Both the position numbers and the translations under genes were made by a program. The notes beneath the pieces were generated by a model. The model was given only the letters and a program-made list of their open reading frames with translations. It did no database searches and was not told where the DNA came from. Source: an uncultured Flavobacteriales bacterium (GTDB taxonomy: Bacteria > Bacteroidota > Bacteroidia > Flavobacteriales_D > Crocinitomicaceae). Taken from it: a DNA stretch of 9,281 nucleotides. The stretch covers positions 1 through 9,281 of the forward strand of contig CAJWCX010000026.1 of assembly GCA_913031405.1 (NCBI GenBank), in the 5' to 3' direction. Shown here piece after piece: positions 1 to 6,627 of this stretch (positions are counted from its first letter, which is position 1; each line of letters begins with the position of its first letter).

Positions 1-227
1 TGAGTAAATACAATGGACTTTAAGGTTTTCACCTTTTCCCTGAGCATTTGAATACGAAAGTCCGGCCCTGAATCAATCACATGATTTTCCCCATTAATAT
101 GAATCATGGCCGAAGTTCTTGTTCTATTATCTTTTGGGTCTTCTGATTGACAAACGTAGCAATCACATGCAATCACAGGAACACCTTGAGATGTTCCAGA
201 TCCCAATATAGTCAGGCTTCCTTTCAT
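1..227 (-). CDS. PhnP-like MBL-fold metal-dependent hydrolase, 5' part only
   Basis: The first 75 codons of a gene running off the left edge, starting at the ATG whose first base is 227. The product begins MKGSLTILGSGTSQGVPV, which carries the GSGTSxGxP signature of the PhnP/ribonuclease Z-like branch of the metallo-beta-lactamase fold. A CxCxxC cluster follows at C21, C23 and C26; in E. coli PhnP the equivalent cysteines hold a structural zinc. A DPKD-RTRTSA segment and a DSGPDFR strand come next. The last two visible bases (CA) fit the first His of the catalytic HxHxDH motif, but that motif lies outside the window. The start overlaps the stop of the upstream exonuclease gene by four bases (ATGA), suggesting translational coupling. 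PhnP itself is a cyclic phosphodiesterase; members in this phylum are often called only 'MBL fold metallo-hydrolase', and no phn gene is visible here, so the substrate is unknown. The family call is firm. Confidence 0.88.
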   Translation of the reverse strand, partial: MKGSLTILGSGTSQGVPVIACDCYVCQSEDPKDNRTRTSAMIHINGENHVIDSGPDFRIQMLREKVKTLKSIVFT

Positions 228-1606
228 ATTTCGTTGTTAAATTCAACTATTTTATGTCTTTTGTTTTTACGCAAGTACAAATTAATGATTGAGCTAACGT
301 CTCGGTCTTGTTTTTTTTTATCCACGAATTCGTCTAGTTGTGTAATATGCTTGGTGTAAAATTGGTATGGAGCAAATCCATAGCCCTGATAAATACCATC
401 TTTGATTAAAACAATACTCTTTTCATTTCGTTCTCTGCCTTTTTCCAAAATCATAAAAGTTCGGCCATCATATCTTAGGCTTTCGATATAGCTCTCAACA
501 CGTTCATTGTATGATTCAGCACTTTCTTTTTCAATGCATGCCCCATTACAAGATTTGATTTCGTATTGAAAGCAAGAACTTTTCGAGTCATATAAATGAC
601 AAAGTTTTTGACACAAGGTATGTCGTTCAACCACTCCTCTCAAATGTTCAGTTCCTTCTTTCTTTGAAGAGAAATGTAATATGGGCATTGTTTCTTCTTT
701 ATCAATTCTGCCAATACTGAGCTCAATATAACCGTTTTTGTTTGGATGGTCGTAAAGTCCGTAAGGGAATCTGCTTTTCCGAAGTTTCCGATTGAATTTT
801 GGTTGGTGCTTCTTGATAAGCTCTGACTCCAAAAGCATGGCAATTAAATCCGAACCAGTGAGTTCGTAATCGATCCGACAAATTTCTTCTATCATCCTTG
901 ACCCTTTAACAGATTTATTATTTCGGAGATGTTGCTCTACTCGATTCTTAATATGGATACTTTTGCCGATGTATATAATTTGGTTGAACTCATTATAAAA
1001 ACGATAAACACCGATTTTATTGGGAAGTGAATCGATTGTATTGATATCCAAATTCGGGTGAACCGATTTGGGATTCAGCTCTTCTTTGATATGATCAATT
1101 AAAGTGGATTGGTCCTTTTTGAAGAGGATATCGAATAGTTTTGTCGTTGCCAATGCATCTCCTCCAGCACGGTGTCGATTTTCGATATCGATACCAATCG
1201 CACGACTTAATTTACCTAGGCTATAAGATTCATGACCGGGGATAATTGCCCTAGAAGCAACAACTGTACATAAATGAGGTTTTCTAAAATCATAACCTAA
1301 GGTTTTAAATTCAGAACGAAACATTCCGTAATCAAAGGATACGTTATGAGCTACAAATACGCAATCCTCAAAAAATTCGATGATATCTTTTGCAATTTCA
1401 TAGAATTTAGGAGCGTTTTTAACATGATCATTTGTGATTCCAGTAAGCCTAACTATAAATTCAGGAATCTCCATTTCTGGATTGATCAGAGTCGAGTATT
1501 CATCAATGATTTTCTTTCCGTTGAACTTGTACATCGCAAGTTCAGTGATTTTTGAGTTTTTAGGACTTCCTCCAGTTGTTTCTACATCTACAATCACAAA
1601 ATTCAT
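224..1606 (-). CDS. DEDDh 3'-5' exonuclease fused to GIY-YIG (UvrC N-terminal-like) nuclease
   Basis: A 460-residue two-nuclease protein. Residues 1-165 form a DnaQ-type DEDDh exonuclease: D7 and E9 in DVETTG, D92 in HNVSFD, H145 and D150 in HRAGGDA, so all five catalytic residues are present. Residues 194-275 form a GIY-YIG endonuclease like the N-terminal half of UvrC or Cho: GVY at 199-201, YIGKS at 212-216, R222, and E260 in LLESELIKKHQP as the metal ligand. A UvrC-like cysteine pattern follows at C336, C345, C353 and C357. There is no UvrB-binding UVR motif that I can recognise and no RNase H-like UvrC C-terminal domain. Fusions of this layout (Rv2191 of M. tuberculosis is one) are usually annotated as DNA polymerase III epsilon-like or exonuclease proteins. 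A role in DNA repair is inferred; this protein is unlikely to be the replicative proofreader. The gene lies 38 bp after the aminotransferase and overlaps the next gene by ATGA. Confidence 0.92.
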   Translation of the reverse strand: MNFVIVDVETTGGSPKNSKITELAMYKFNGKKIIDEYSTLINPEMEIPEFIVRLTGITNDHVKNAPKFYEIAKDIIEFFEDCVFVAHNVSFDYGMFRSEFKTLGYDFRKPHLCTVVASRAIIPGHESYSLGKLSRAIGIDIENRHRAGGDALATTKLFDILFKKDQSTLIDHIKEELNPKSVHPNLDINTIDSLPNKIGVYRFYNEFNQIIYIGKSIHIKNRVEQHLRNNKSVKGSRMIEEICRIDYELTGSDLIAMLLESELIKKHQPKFNRKLRKSRFPYGLYDHPNKNGYIELSIGRIDKEETMPILHFSSKKEGTEHLRGVVERHTLCQKLCHLYDSKSSCFQYEIKSCNGACIEKESAESYNERVESYIESLRYDGRTFMILEKGRERNEKSIVLIKDGIYQGYGFAPYQFYTKHITQLDEFVDKKKQDRDVSSIINLYLRKNKRHKIVEFNNEI

Positions 1607-1640
1607 TGAATCTAAGTTATCAAAAATTCAATGTATTTAA

Positions 1641-1663
1641 AGATTTAAATCTGTTTTAAATCT
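1641..1663 (-). repeat. AT-rich inverted repeat over the aminotransferase stop codon
   Basis: AGATTTAAA (1641-1649) and TTTAAATCT (1655-1663) form a perfect 9-bp stem with a 5-base loop, spanning the last codons and the TAA stop of the aminotransferase. The segment 1641-1652 is also a 12-bp palindrome in its own right. The stem holds only one G-C pair per arm and no T-run follows on the minus strand, so it is a weak terminator at best. It may be chance in AT-rich sequence or a 3'-end RNA-stabilising structure. Confidence 0.3.
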
Positions 1664-2862
1664 AAGGATTTCCTACCTGGATATACTTTTAGTGCTTCCG
1701 ATAAAACCTCGATTGCCTTAATCAAACTCTCTTTTTTGAGAACATATGCAATTCTTGCTTCTTGAATACCTAGATTATCACTTGAATAAAATCCATTTGC
1801 TGGAGCCATCATTACGGTTTGGCCTTCATGTGCATATTCTTCTAATAACCACTGACAGAAATCCTCTGCATTTTTAACAGGAAAGCGAGCAACGCAATAA
1901 AAAGCACCTTTTGGTTTGGGGCAGAATACTCCCGGAATATTATTCAGCCCATCAACCATAATATTTCTTCTTTCAACATATTCTTTTTGTACGGCCTCAA
2001 AATACGATGCTGGTGTATCTAAAGCTGCTTCTGCCGAAATTTGGTCAACAGTTGGGGGAGAAAGTCTTGCTTGTCCAAATTTTAGAGCTGCCGCAATTAC
2101 TTCTTTGTTTTTTGAAACTAATGCTCCAATTCTAGATCCGCACATGGAATACCTCTTAGAAACAGAGTCGATCATAATCACATTGTTCTCTATTCCTTCA
2201 ATTTGCATGACTGAAAGTGGTTTGGTTCCATCATAACAAAACTCTCTGTATACTTCATCAGCGAATAAGAATAAGTCGTGTTTAAGAACGATATCCCTCA
2301 ACTTGAGAAGCTCTTCTTCAGAGTACACATAGCCCGTGGGGTTTCCTGGATTACATATCACAATGGCCTTGGTCTTGTTTGATATTTTAGTTTCAATCTC
2401 AGAAATAGGAGGTAAAGCAAAACCATTTTCGATACTGGCAGATACAGGAACAACATTTAAACTTGCACTTGTCGCAAAACCGTTGTAATTGGCATAAAAT
2501 GGTTCAGGAATAATTACCTCGTCCTCTGGTTCACAGGCAGTCATTAATCCGAAGAGTAGTGCTTCCGAACCCCCAGTAGTGACCAAGATGTGCTCTGAAC
2601 TTACATGAATACCCTGATTATAATATGAATGAGCCAGTTTTTCTCTGTAGGATTCAAAACCAGCTGAATGGCTGTACTCGATAACCTTGAGGTCAAAATT
2701 TCTAATGGCGTCTCTAGCTGCTATAGGAGATTCGATATCTGGTTGACCAATATTGAGGTGGTAAACATGAGTCCCATCTTTTTTAGCTTTTTCTGCATAG
2801 GGTACGAGTTTCCTGATTGGGGATTCCGGCATAATGACCGCTTTGCGTGATATATTCGGCAT
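1645..2862 (-). CDS. Class I/II pyridoxal-phosphate aminotransferase (AspC-like)
   Basis: A 405-residue fold-type I PLP enzyme that transfers an amino group between an amino acid and a 2-oxo acid in the cytoplasm. Visible landmarks, numbered from the chosen start, are the N-terminal MPESPIRKLVP arm, HLNIGQPD, TGGSEA at 96-101 (cofactor phosphate binding), NPGNPTG at 171-177, D202 and Y205 in ADEVY (pyridine ring contacts), the Schiff-base K236 in DSVSKRYSMCGSRIG, and R370 in EARIAYV, the usual carboxylate-binding arginine. Length matches the family. I chose the ATG at 2862 because MPNISRKAVIMPESP is the usual beginning; the open frame extends to a TTG at 2961, but that extension is a basic, family-unlike stretch. 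The substrate (aspartate, aromatic or branched) cannot be read from the sequence. The gene lies 95 bp after the CPBP protease gene, with a -7-like box just upstream. Confidence 0.93.
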   Translation of the reverse strand: MPNISRKAVIMPESPIRKLVPYAEKAKKDGTHVYHLNIGQPDIESPIAARDAIRNFDLKVIEYSHSAGFESYREKLAHSYYNQGIHVSSEHILVTTGGSEALLFGLMTACEPEDEVIIPEPFYANYNGFATSASLNVVPVSASIENGFALPPISEIETKISNKTKAIVICNPGNPTGYVYSEEELLKLRDIVLKHDLFLFADEVYREFCYDGTKPLSVMQIEGIENNVIMIDSVSKRYSMCGSRIGALVSKNKEVIAAALKFGQARLSPPTVDQISAEAALDTPASYFEAVQKEYVERRNIMVDGLNNIPGVFCPKPKGAFYCVARFPVKNAEDFCQWLLEEYAHEGQTVMMAPANGFYSSDNLGIQEARIAYVLKKESLIKAIEVLSEALKVYPGRKSLDLKQI

Positions 2863-2876
2863 ATGATAGTTTTTGA

Positions 2877-2884
2877 CAAATTTA
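2877..2884 (-). promoter_or_regulatory. Possible -7 box for the aminotransferase gene
   Basis: On the minus strand this reads TAAATTTG, a full match to the Bacteroidota -7 consensus TAnnTTTG. It ends 14 bases before the ATG at 2862, so the leader would be only about 8-10 bases. No TTG lies at the -33 spacing, and AT-rich sequence makes chance matches common, so this is tentative. If real, it supports the ATG start at 2862, because transcription would begin downstream of the TTG alternative at 2961. Confidence 0.35.
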
Positions 2885-2957
2885 ATTAATCTTCTTTTGT
2901 TGGAGCTTGTTCTTTGAAATGTCTTTTCTGAAAAAGGAGTGAATAAACATCTTTTTT

Positions 2958-3521
2958 TCAACGAGGCAGGCGTTCCTGATTTTCTTTAATCATAAAGGTG
3001 AATAAAACAGCGTCATAAGAGAAATGTGCGGCAATACAAAACCAGATTCCAAAATATGCCAAACCATATGAAATTAGAAAAATAAAAGGTAGGACAATCA
3101 CACCGTAGACCGAAAATCTTAGATTAAATGGATTCAAGTAACCATGTAAAGCCACAAATAGGATGGAAGTTATGAATGGACCAATAAAGGGCTGTATTCC
3201 CTGCCTAAAAAGAAATTCCTCGCCAATTCCAGCACACAATGATAAAAACAATCCGTCCCTTATATTGAGTTTCATGTCTCGTACGAGATGATTTATTTTA
3301 ACAGGTGTCTTTTCAAAAAAGGGAGCCTGCATAAATAAATAGGCAATAAATCCATAAATCACTCCCAAACAAAGTCCATAAACCAAAGGAACCAACTTAA
3401 AATCTTCTAGGGAAAGAAACTCAAAAACACTAGTTTCATAAAAGTAAAATTGAAGAAAGTATCCTGGTATTGGGAATAAAACCAAAGTCACCCACCCAAA
3501 TAGAATCATTTGTTTTCTCAT
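2958..3521 (-). CDS. CPBP-family intramembrane metalloprotease
   Basis: A 187-residue multi-spanning membrane protein. Hydrophobic segments lie near residues 6-27, 45-65, 92-100, 112-127, 137-158 and 160-178. The motifs of the CPBP (Abi/CAAX protease, Rce1-like) family are intact: E101-E102 with R106 in EEFLFR, F122-x3-H126 in FVALH, and H166-x3-D170 in HFSYD, which together supply the catalytic glutamate and metal-coordinating residues. Members cleave within or near membranes and include eukaryotic Rce1 and bacterial bacteriocin self-immunity proteins. No bacteriocin gene or prenylation substrate is visible next to it, so the target is unknown. It starts with ATG and has a two-part promoter about 90 bp upstream. 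It may be co-transcribed with the aminotransferase downstream, though the 95-bp gap also contains a possible separate promoter. It is somewhat short for the family but complete across the motifs. Confidence 0.9.
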   Translation of the reverse strand: MRKQMILFGWVTLVLFPIPGYFLQFYFYETSVFEFLSLEDFKLVPLVYGLCLGVIYGFIAYLFMQAPFFEKTPVKINHLVRDMKLNIRDGLFLSLCAGIGEEFLFRQGIQPFIGPFITSILFVALHGYLNPFNLRFSVYGVIVLPFIFLISYGLAYFGIWFCIAAHFSYDAVLFTFMIKENQERLPR

Positions 3522-3610
3522 AAATCCCTTAAAAATGATTATTTATTTGGTAGATCGTTTTTTTCACTTTAAATTAGTACCCTTAAACGCTTAATTACAC
3601 GCCTATAGAC

Positions 3611-3640
3611 CAAATTTACTTTTAATAGTTGAAATAACAA
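3611..3640 (-). promoter_or_regulatory. Bacteroidota-type promoter for the CPBP protease gene
   Basis: On the minus strand, TTG (3640-3638) is followed after 19 bases by TAAATTTG (3618-3611). This fits the Bacteroidota pattern of a -33 TTG and a -7 TAnnTTTG with about 19-21 bases between. The predicted start lies near 3605, leaving a leader of roughly 85 bases before the ATG at 3521. It is the best promoter match in the window. The same 132-bp divergent region must also serve the sigma-factor gene at 3654, but on the plus strand I see only a one-mismatch box (TACTTTTA, 3617-3624) without a -33 partner. Confidence 0.55.
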
Positions 3641-3653
3641 CGAAAACGTAAGT

Positions 3654-4250
3654 ATGGTACTCTCTAATTTAGGTGACAGCGATTTAATCACCTCTTATAT
3701 TAACGGAAATGAAAAAGCATTCGAAACTCTTTTGCTTCGACATAAAGATCGCGTTTATCGATATATCTATTCAAAGTTGAAGGATGGTCAGCTTTCAAAT
3801 GATATTTTTCAGGACACTTTTGTAAAGGTCGTTAACACCATGAAACTTGGTAATTACAATGAGGAAGGTAAGTTTTTGCCTTGGTGTATGAGAATTGCAC
3901 ACAATTTGGTCATTGATCATTATAGAAAACAAAACAAGATGAGGATGATTTCTGAAACAAGCCCTTTTGATTCTACTTATTCCATTTTTCAAAAAATCGA
4001 TTCTGGTGAAAAGAATTACATTGAAAAAACTACTCAAGAAGAACTTGAAAATCAGATGGTTTCTCTAATTGACCACCTTCCAGAGGTTCAAAAGGAAATC
4101 ATTAAGCTTAGAATTTTTAGAGATATGTCTTTTAAGGAAATTGCAGAATTGAAAGACATTAGTATCAATACAGCTCTAGGCAGAATGCGTTATGCTTTAA
4201 TTAATATGCGTAAACTCATTGAAAAGCATAATTTGGTAACAGAGTTCTAA
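3654..4250 (+). CDS. ECF-type RNA polymerase sigma factor (sigma-70 family)
   Basis: A 198-residue group 4 sigma factor with regions 2 and 4 and no regions 1 or 3. Region 2 covers about residues 10-95: the core-binding part includes DIFQDTFVKV (50-59), and the -10-recognition part includes FLPWCMRIAHNLVIDHYRK (74-92). A variable polar linker (96-134) leads to region 4 (about 135-190), with LPEVQKEIIKLR and the helix-turn-helix SFKEIAEL-NTALGRMRYAL that contacts the -35 element. It directs RNA polymerase to a dedicated promoter set. Most such factors are held by an anti-sigma protein encoded next door. Here the next gene is ffh and the divergent gene is a protease, so no anti-sigma candidate is seen nearby, though the CPBP protease cannot be excluded from a signalling role. 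No ribosome-binding site stands out before the ATG, as is normal in this phylum. An 80-bp gap follows. Confidence 0.93.
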   Translation: MVLSNLGDSDLITSYINGNEKAFETLLLRHKDRVYRYIYSKLKDGQLSNDIFQDTFVKVVNTMKLGNYNEEGKFLPWCMRIAHNLVIDHYRKQNKMRMISETSPFDSTYSIFQKIDSGEKNYIEKTTQEELENQMVSLIDHLPEVQKEIIKLRIFRDMSFKEIAELKDISINTALGRMRYALINMRKLIEKHNLVTEF

Positions 4251-4267
4251 ATCACCATGGTTGGTTT

Positions 4268-4291
4268 TATAGCTTTTCTTAACAAGCTATA
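4268..4291 (+). repeat. Hairpin between the sigma-factor gene and ffh
   Basis: TATAGCTT (4268-4275) and AAGCTATA (4284-4291) form a perfect 8-bp stem around an 8-base loop, 17 bases after the sigma-factor stop. No T-run follows, and only two G-C pairs lie in the stem, so it is not a canonical intrinsic terminator. It could be a weak attenuator or 3'-end structure separating the sigma gene from the ffh cluster. Confidence 0.4.
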
Positions 4292-4305
4292 TGAATTCGT
4301 TTCAG

Positions 4306-4313
4306 TATCTTTG
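4306..4313 (+). promoter_or_regulatory. Possible -7 box for the ffh cluster
   Basis: TATCTTTG is a full match to TAnnTTTG and lies 17 bases before the ffh ATG at 4331, implying a leader of about 10-13 bases. No TTG is present at 17-23 bases upstream, so the -33 part is missing. Its place after the hairpin at 4268-4291 fits a separate transcription start for ffh, but the match could be chance. Confidence 0.4.
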
Positions 4314-4330
4314 GGCTTCAATTTTACAGT

Positions 4331-5680
4331 ATGTTTGATAATTTAACAGAGAAGTTTGACCGTGCCTTCAAGGTTTTAAAGGGACATGGCCAAATCACCG
4401 AAATCAATGTAGCAGAATCATTAAAAGAGGTACGTCGGGCTCTATTGGATGCGGATGTCAACTTTAAAACGGCCAAGGCGTTCACAAACACCGTTAAAGA
4501 AAAGGCTTTAGGAAGAGATGTTCTAAAGTCAGTTTCTCCTGGACAGCTCATGATCAAGATATGTCATGAAGAGTTGATCCGGTTAATGGGGGGTAATGAG
4601 GTTGAACTTAATCTAGGCTCCAATCCTTCAGTTATTTTGATGTCGGGTCTTCAAGGTTCAGGTAAGACAACATTTACAGGGAAGCTAGGTAATTATTTAA
4701 CAAAAAAGAAAAGTAAAAAGGTTCTTCTTGTGGCATGTGATGTATACCGTCCAGCGGCAATTGATCAGTTACATGTTCTTGGAGAGCAACTAGATATCGA
4801 GGTTTACTCCAATAAAGAGGAAAAGAATCCAATAAATATTGCGACTGAAGCCATTAAAAAAGCCAAATCTGAAGCATTTAACGTAGTGATTATTGATACG
4901 GCGGGTCGCCTTGCTGTTGATGAGGTAATGATGGCAGAAATAGAAAATATTAAAAATTCAATCAATCCTTCTGAAACACTTTTTGTTGTTGATTCAATGA
5001 CAGGACAGGATGCAGTAAATACGGCAAAAACGTTTAATGAACGTATTAATTTTGACGGTGTGGTTCTAACCAAATTAGACGGCGATACCCGAGGAGGTGC
5101 TGCACTTACGATTAAAGAGGTGGTCAACAAACCTATCAAGTTTGTAGGTGTTGGAGAGAAAATGGATGCCTTGGATGTTTTTTATCCTTCTCGAATGGCC
5201 GACCGAATTTTGGGTATGGGAGATGTTGTTTCCCTTGTTGAAAAAGCTCAAGAGCAATTTGATGAGGCAGAAGCAAAAAAATTACAGAAAAAAATACTCA
5301 AGAATCAGTTTGACTTCAATGACTTTCTTTCTCAATTACAGCAGATTAAAAAAATGGGTAATGTTAAAGATTTGATGGGAATGATTCCCGGTATGGGAAA
5401 AGCCATGAAAGGAACGGACATTCCGGAAGATGCTTTCAAAGGTATTGAGGCCATTATTCATTCTATGACCACAGAAGAAAGAACGAGTCCAGGAGTACTT
5501 AATGCTTCAAGAAAATCGCGAATAGCGAAAGGAAGTGGAACAAGTGTTCAAGAGGTAAATAAACTCATTAAGCAGTTTGAACAGATGCGAAAAATGATGA
5601 AAATGATGAGTAACCCACGCGCGATGTCTGGGATGATGAGTCAGATGAAAAACATGCGTGGTGGTATGCCCGCGTTATAA
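4331..5680 (+). CDS. ffh: Signal recognition particle GTPase Ffh (SRP54)
   Basis: A 449-residue Ffh, the protein part of the signal recognition particle. With 4.5S/6S RNA and the receptor FtsY it delivers ribosomes making membrane proteins to the Sec translocon. The N domain (1-95) begins MFDNLTEKFDRAFK and includes ALLDADVN. The G domain (about 96-295) has the P-loop GLQGSGKTT (106-114), DVYRPAA in the insertion box, DTAGR (189-193), TKLDGD with the guanine-specifying TKLD (247-250), and the closing GVGEKMDALDVFYP (273-286). The M domain (about 310-449) has SRKSRIAKGSG (393-403), the RNA-binding helix-loop, and a methionine-rich tail (MRKMMKMM and following) that forms the signal-sequence groove. 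Length is normal and no defect is seen. The TAA stop shares its last A with the ATG of the next gene (TAATG), so translation of the two may be coupled. The SRP RNA gene is not in this window. Confidence 0.98.
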   Translation: MFDNLTEKFDRAFKVLKGHGQITEINVAESLKEVRRALLDADVNFKTAKAFTNTVKEKALGRDVLKSVSPGQLMIKICHEELIRLMGGNEVELNLGSNPSVILMSGLQGSGKTTFTGKLGNYLTKKKSKKVLLVACDVYRPAAIDQLHVLGEQLDIEVYSNKEEKNPINIATEAIKKAKSEAFNVVIIDTAGRLAVDEVMMAEIENIKNSINPSETLFVVDSMTGQDAVNTAKTFNERINFDGVVLTKLDGDTRGGAALTIKEVVNKPIKFVGVGEKMDALDVFYPSRMADRILGMGDVVSLVEKAQEQFDEAEAKKLQKKILKNQFDFNDFLSQLQQIKKMGNVKDLMGMIPGMGKAMKGTDIPEDAFKGIEAIIHSMTTEERTSPGVLNASRKSRIAKGSGTSVQEVNKLIKQFEQMRKMMKMMSNPRAMSGMMSQMKNMRGGMPAL

Positions 5681-6621
5681 TGAATCAAGAGTTCGATTTT
5701 TATCCCCAAAAGCCCGAGTTACCCAAAAAAGAGAATAAATCGGGATGGCGAATGACCTTAATGTCATTACTCCTATTTGTTGCTTCCTTTCTTATCCTTT
5801 TTTCTGATCAAATTCAGTTCTTAGTGTTTCTTGTTATAGTCCTTTTCATACATGAAATGGGACATTTTATTTTTATGAAGTTCTTCAACTATAAAGAGGT
5901 TAAAATGATGTTTGTTCCTTTAATGGGTGCATTTGTTCAGGGCGTTAAATCAAAATACTCTCAAAAAGAAAGCTTTTTTGTGGTAATGGGAGGACCAATA
6001 CCTGGGATTTTATTTGGTTTGATTGGCAGTGTTTTTGCGGTTGTCTATCACGTTCCATGGTTGTTGGAGCTTAGTGGTATTTTTATCCTGTTAAATATGA
6101 TTAACTTATTGCCTTTAGATCCTCTTGATGGAGGGCAGCTTTTTCGCTTACTTGTGAAGTATGATCATGATTTATTTTTAATGATTTTCTCATTGGTGTC
6201 ATCGGTTATTCTAATTGCTATTGGTTTATTCACTGACTCATGGCCATTAACCTTGTTCGGGTTCTTGATGTCATTTCGAGTTAGGTCGATTCAAAAGAAA
6301 TATTTAATTCGAAAAGAGTTGATTCGAAATCAAATCAATTATAGAATTTCATATGAAGACCTTAGTAATCGGGATTATTCAATAATGAAATCTATTGTTT
6401 TGGACCATAATCCAGCATTAAAAAAATACAACGAACTGTCTCAAAAACCGAATGATGTTTTGACCGCTGAAAATGTGAACTCTGTATTGGAGACACCCCT
6501 GTCATTAGATTCGAGTATTTGGTTTAAAATCACTGTTATTGTCGCATGGGTTTTAAGTTTGTTTTTACCTATTGTTCTGTTTGTTTTCTTTGGAGATTAT
6601 TTACAATGGTATTTCATTTAA
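5680..6621 (+). CDS. Site-2-protease-like (M50) membrane zinc metalloprotease
   Basis: A 313-residue polytopic membrane protein. After a polar, proline-containing cytoplasmic-type N-terminus (1-24) come hydrophobic segments near 26-42, 46-66, 98-123, 128-146, 164-184, 187-198 and 284-305. The zinc motif HEMGH gives H58, E59 and H62 inside a membrane helix. The second signature is NMINLLPLDPLDGG (139-152), in which D150 is the expected third metal ligand, so the active site looks complete. M50 proteases cut transmembrane segments, often to release regulators or clear signal-peptide remnants. There is no PDZ domain between the two motifs, unlike RseP. An 80-residue soluble stretch (about 200-282) before the last helix is of unknown role. 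The start overlaps ffh by one base and the next gene begins six bases after the stop, so all three probably form one operon. The substrate is unknown. Confidence 0.88.
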   Translation: MNQEFDFYPQKPELPKKENKSGWRMTLMSLLLFVASFLILFSDQIQFLVFLVIVLFIHEMGHFIFMKFFNYKEVKMMFVPLMGAFVQGVKSKYSQKESFFVVMGGPIPGILFGLIGSVFAVVYHVPWLLELSGIFILLNMINLLPLDPLDGGQLFRLLVKYDHDLFLMIFSLVSSVILIAIGLFTDSWPLTLFGFLMSFRVRSIQKKYLIRKELIRNQINYRISYEDLSNRDYSIMKSIVLDHNPALKKYNELSQKPNDVLTAENVNSVLETPLSLDSSIWFKITVIVAWVLSLFLPIVLFVFFGDYLQWYFI

Positions 6622-6627
6622 ACAGTA

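Noticed and set aside
224..1606. Gene as the replicative DnaQ proofreading subunit or as uvrC
   Set aside because: The fused GIY-YIG and cysteine region argue against the dedicated proofreader, and the missing UvrC C-terminal nuclease half argues against UvrC.
1346..1640. Plus-strand open frames opposite the exonuclease gene
   Set aside because: They lie antisense to a gene with intact catalytic motifs, have no family features, and are explained as shadow frames.
2863..2961. N-terminal extension of the aminotransferase from a TTG start
   Set aside because: It is unlike the family's N-terminus, and the ATG at 2862 gives the expected length and sequence.
2958..3521. CPBP protease as a bacteriocin immunity protein
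   Set aside because: No small double-glycine-leader peptide or bacteriocin export gene is seen around it.
4268..4291. Strong intrinsic terminator after the sigma-factor gene
   Set aside because: The stem is short and AT-rich and no T-run follows; listed only as a hairpin.
4324..5257. Minus-strand open frames opposite ffh
   Set aside because: They are antisense to a highly conserved gene and show no domain or start signal.
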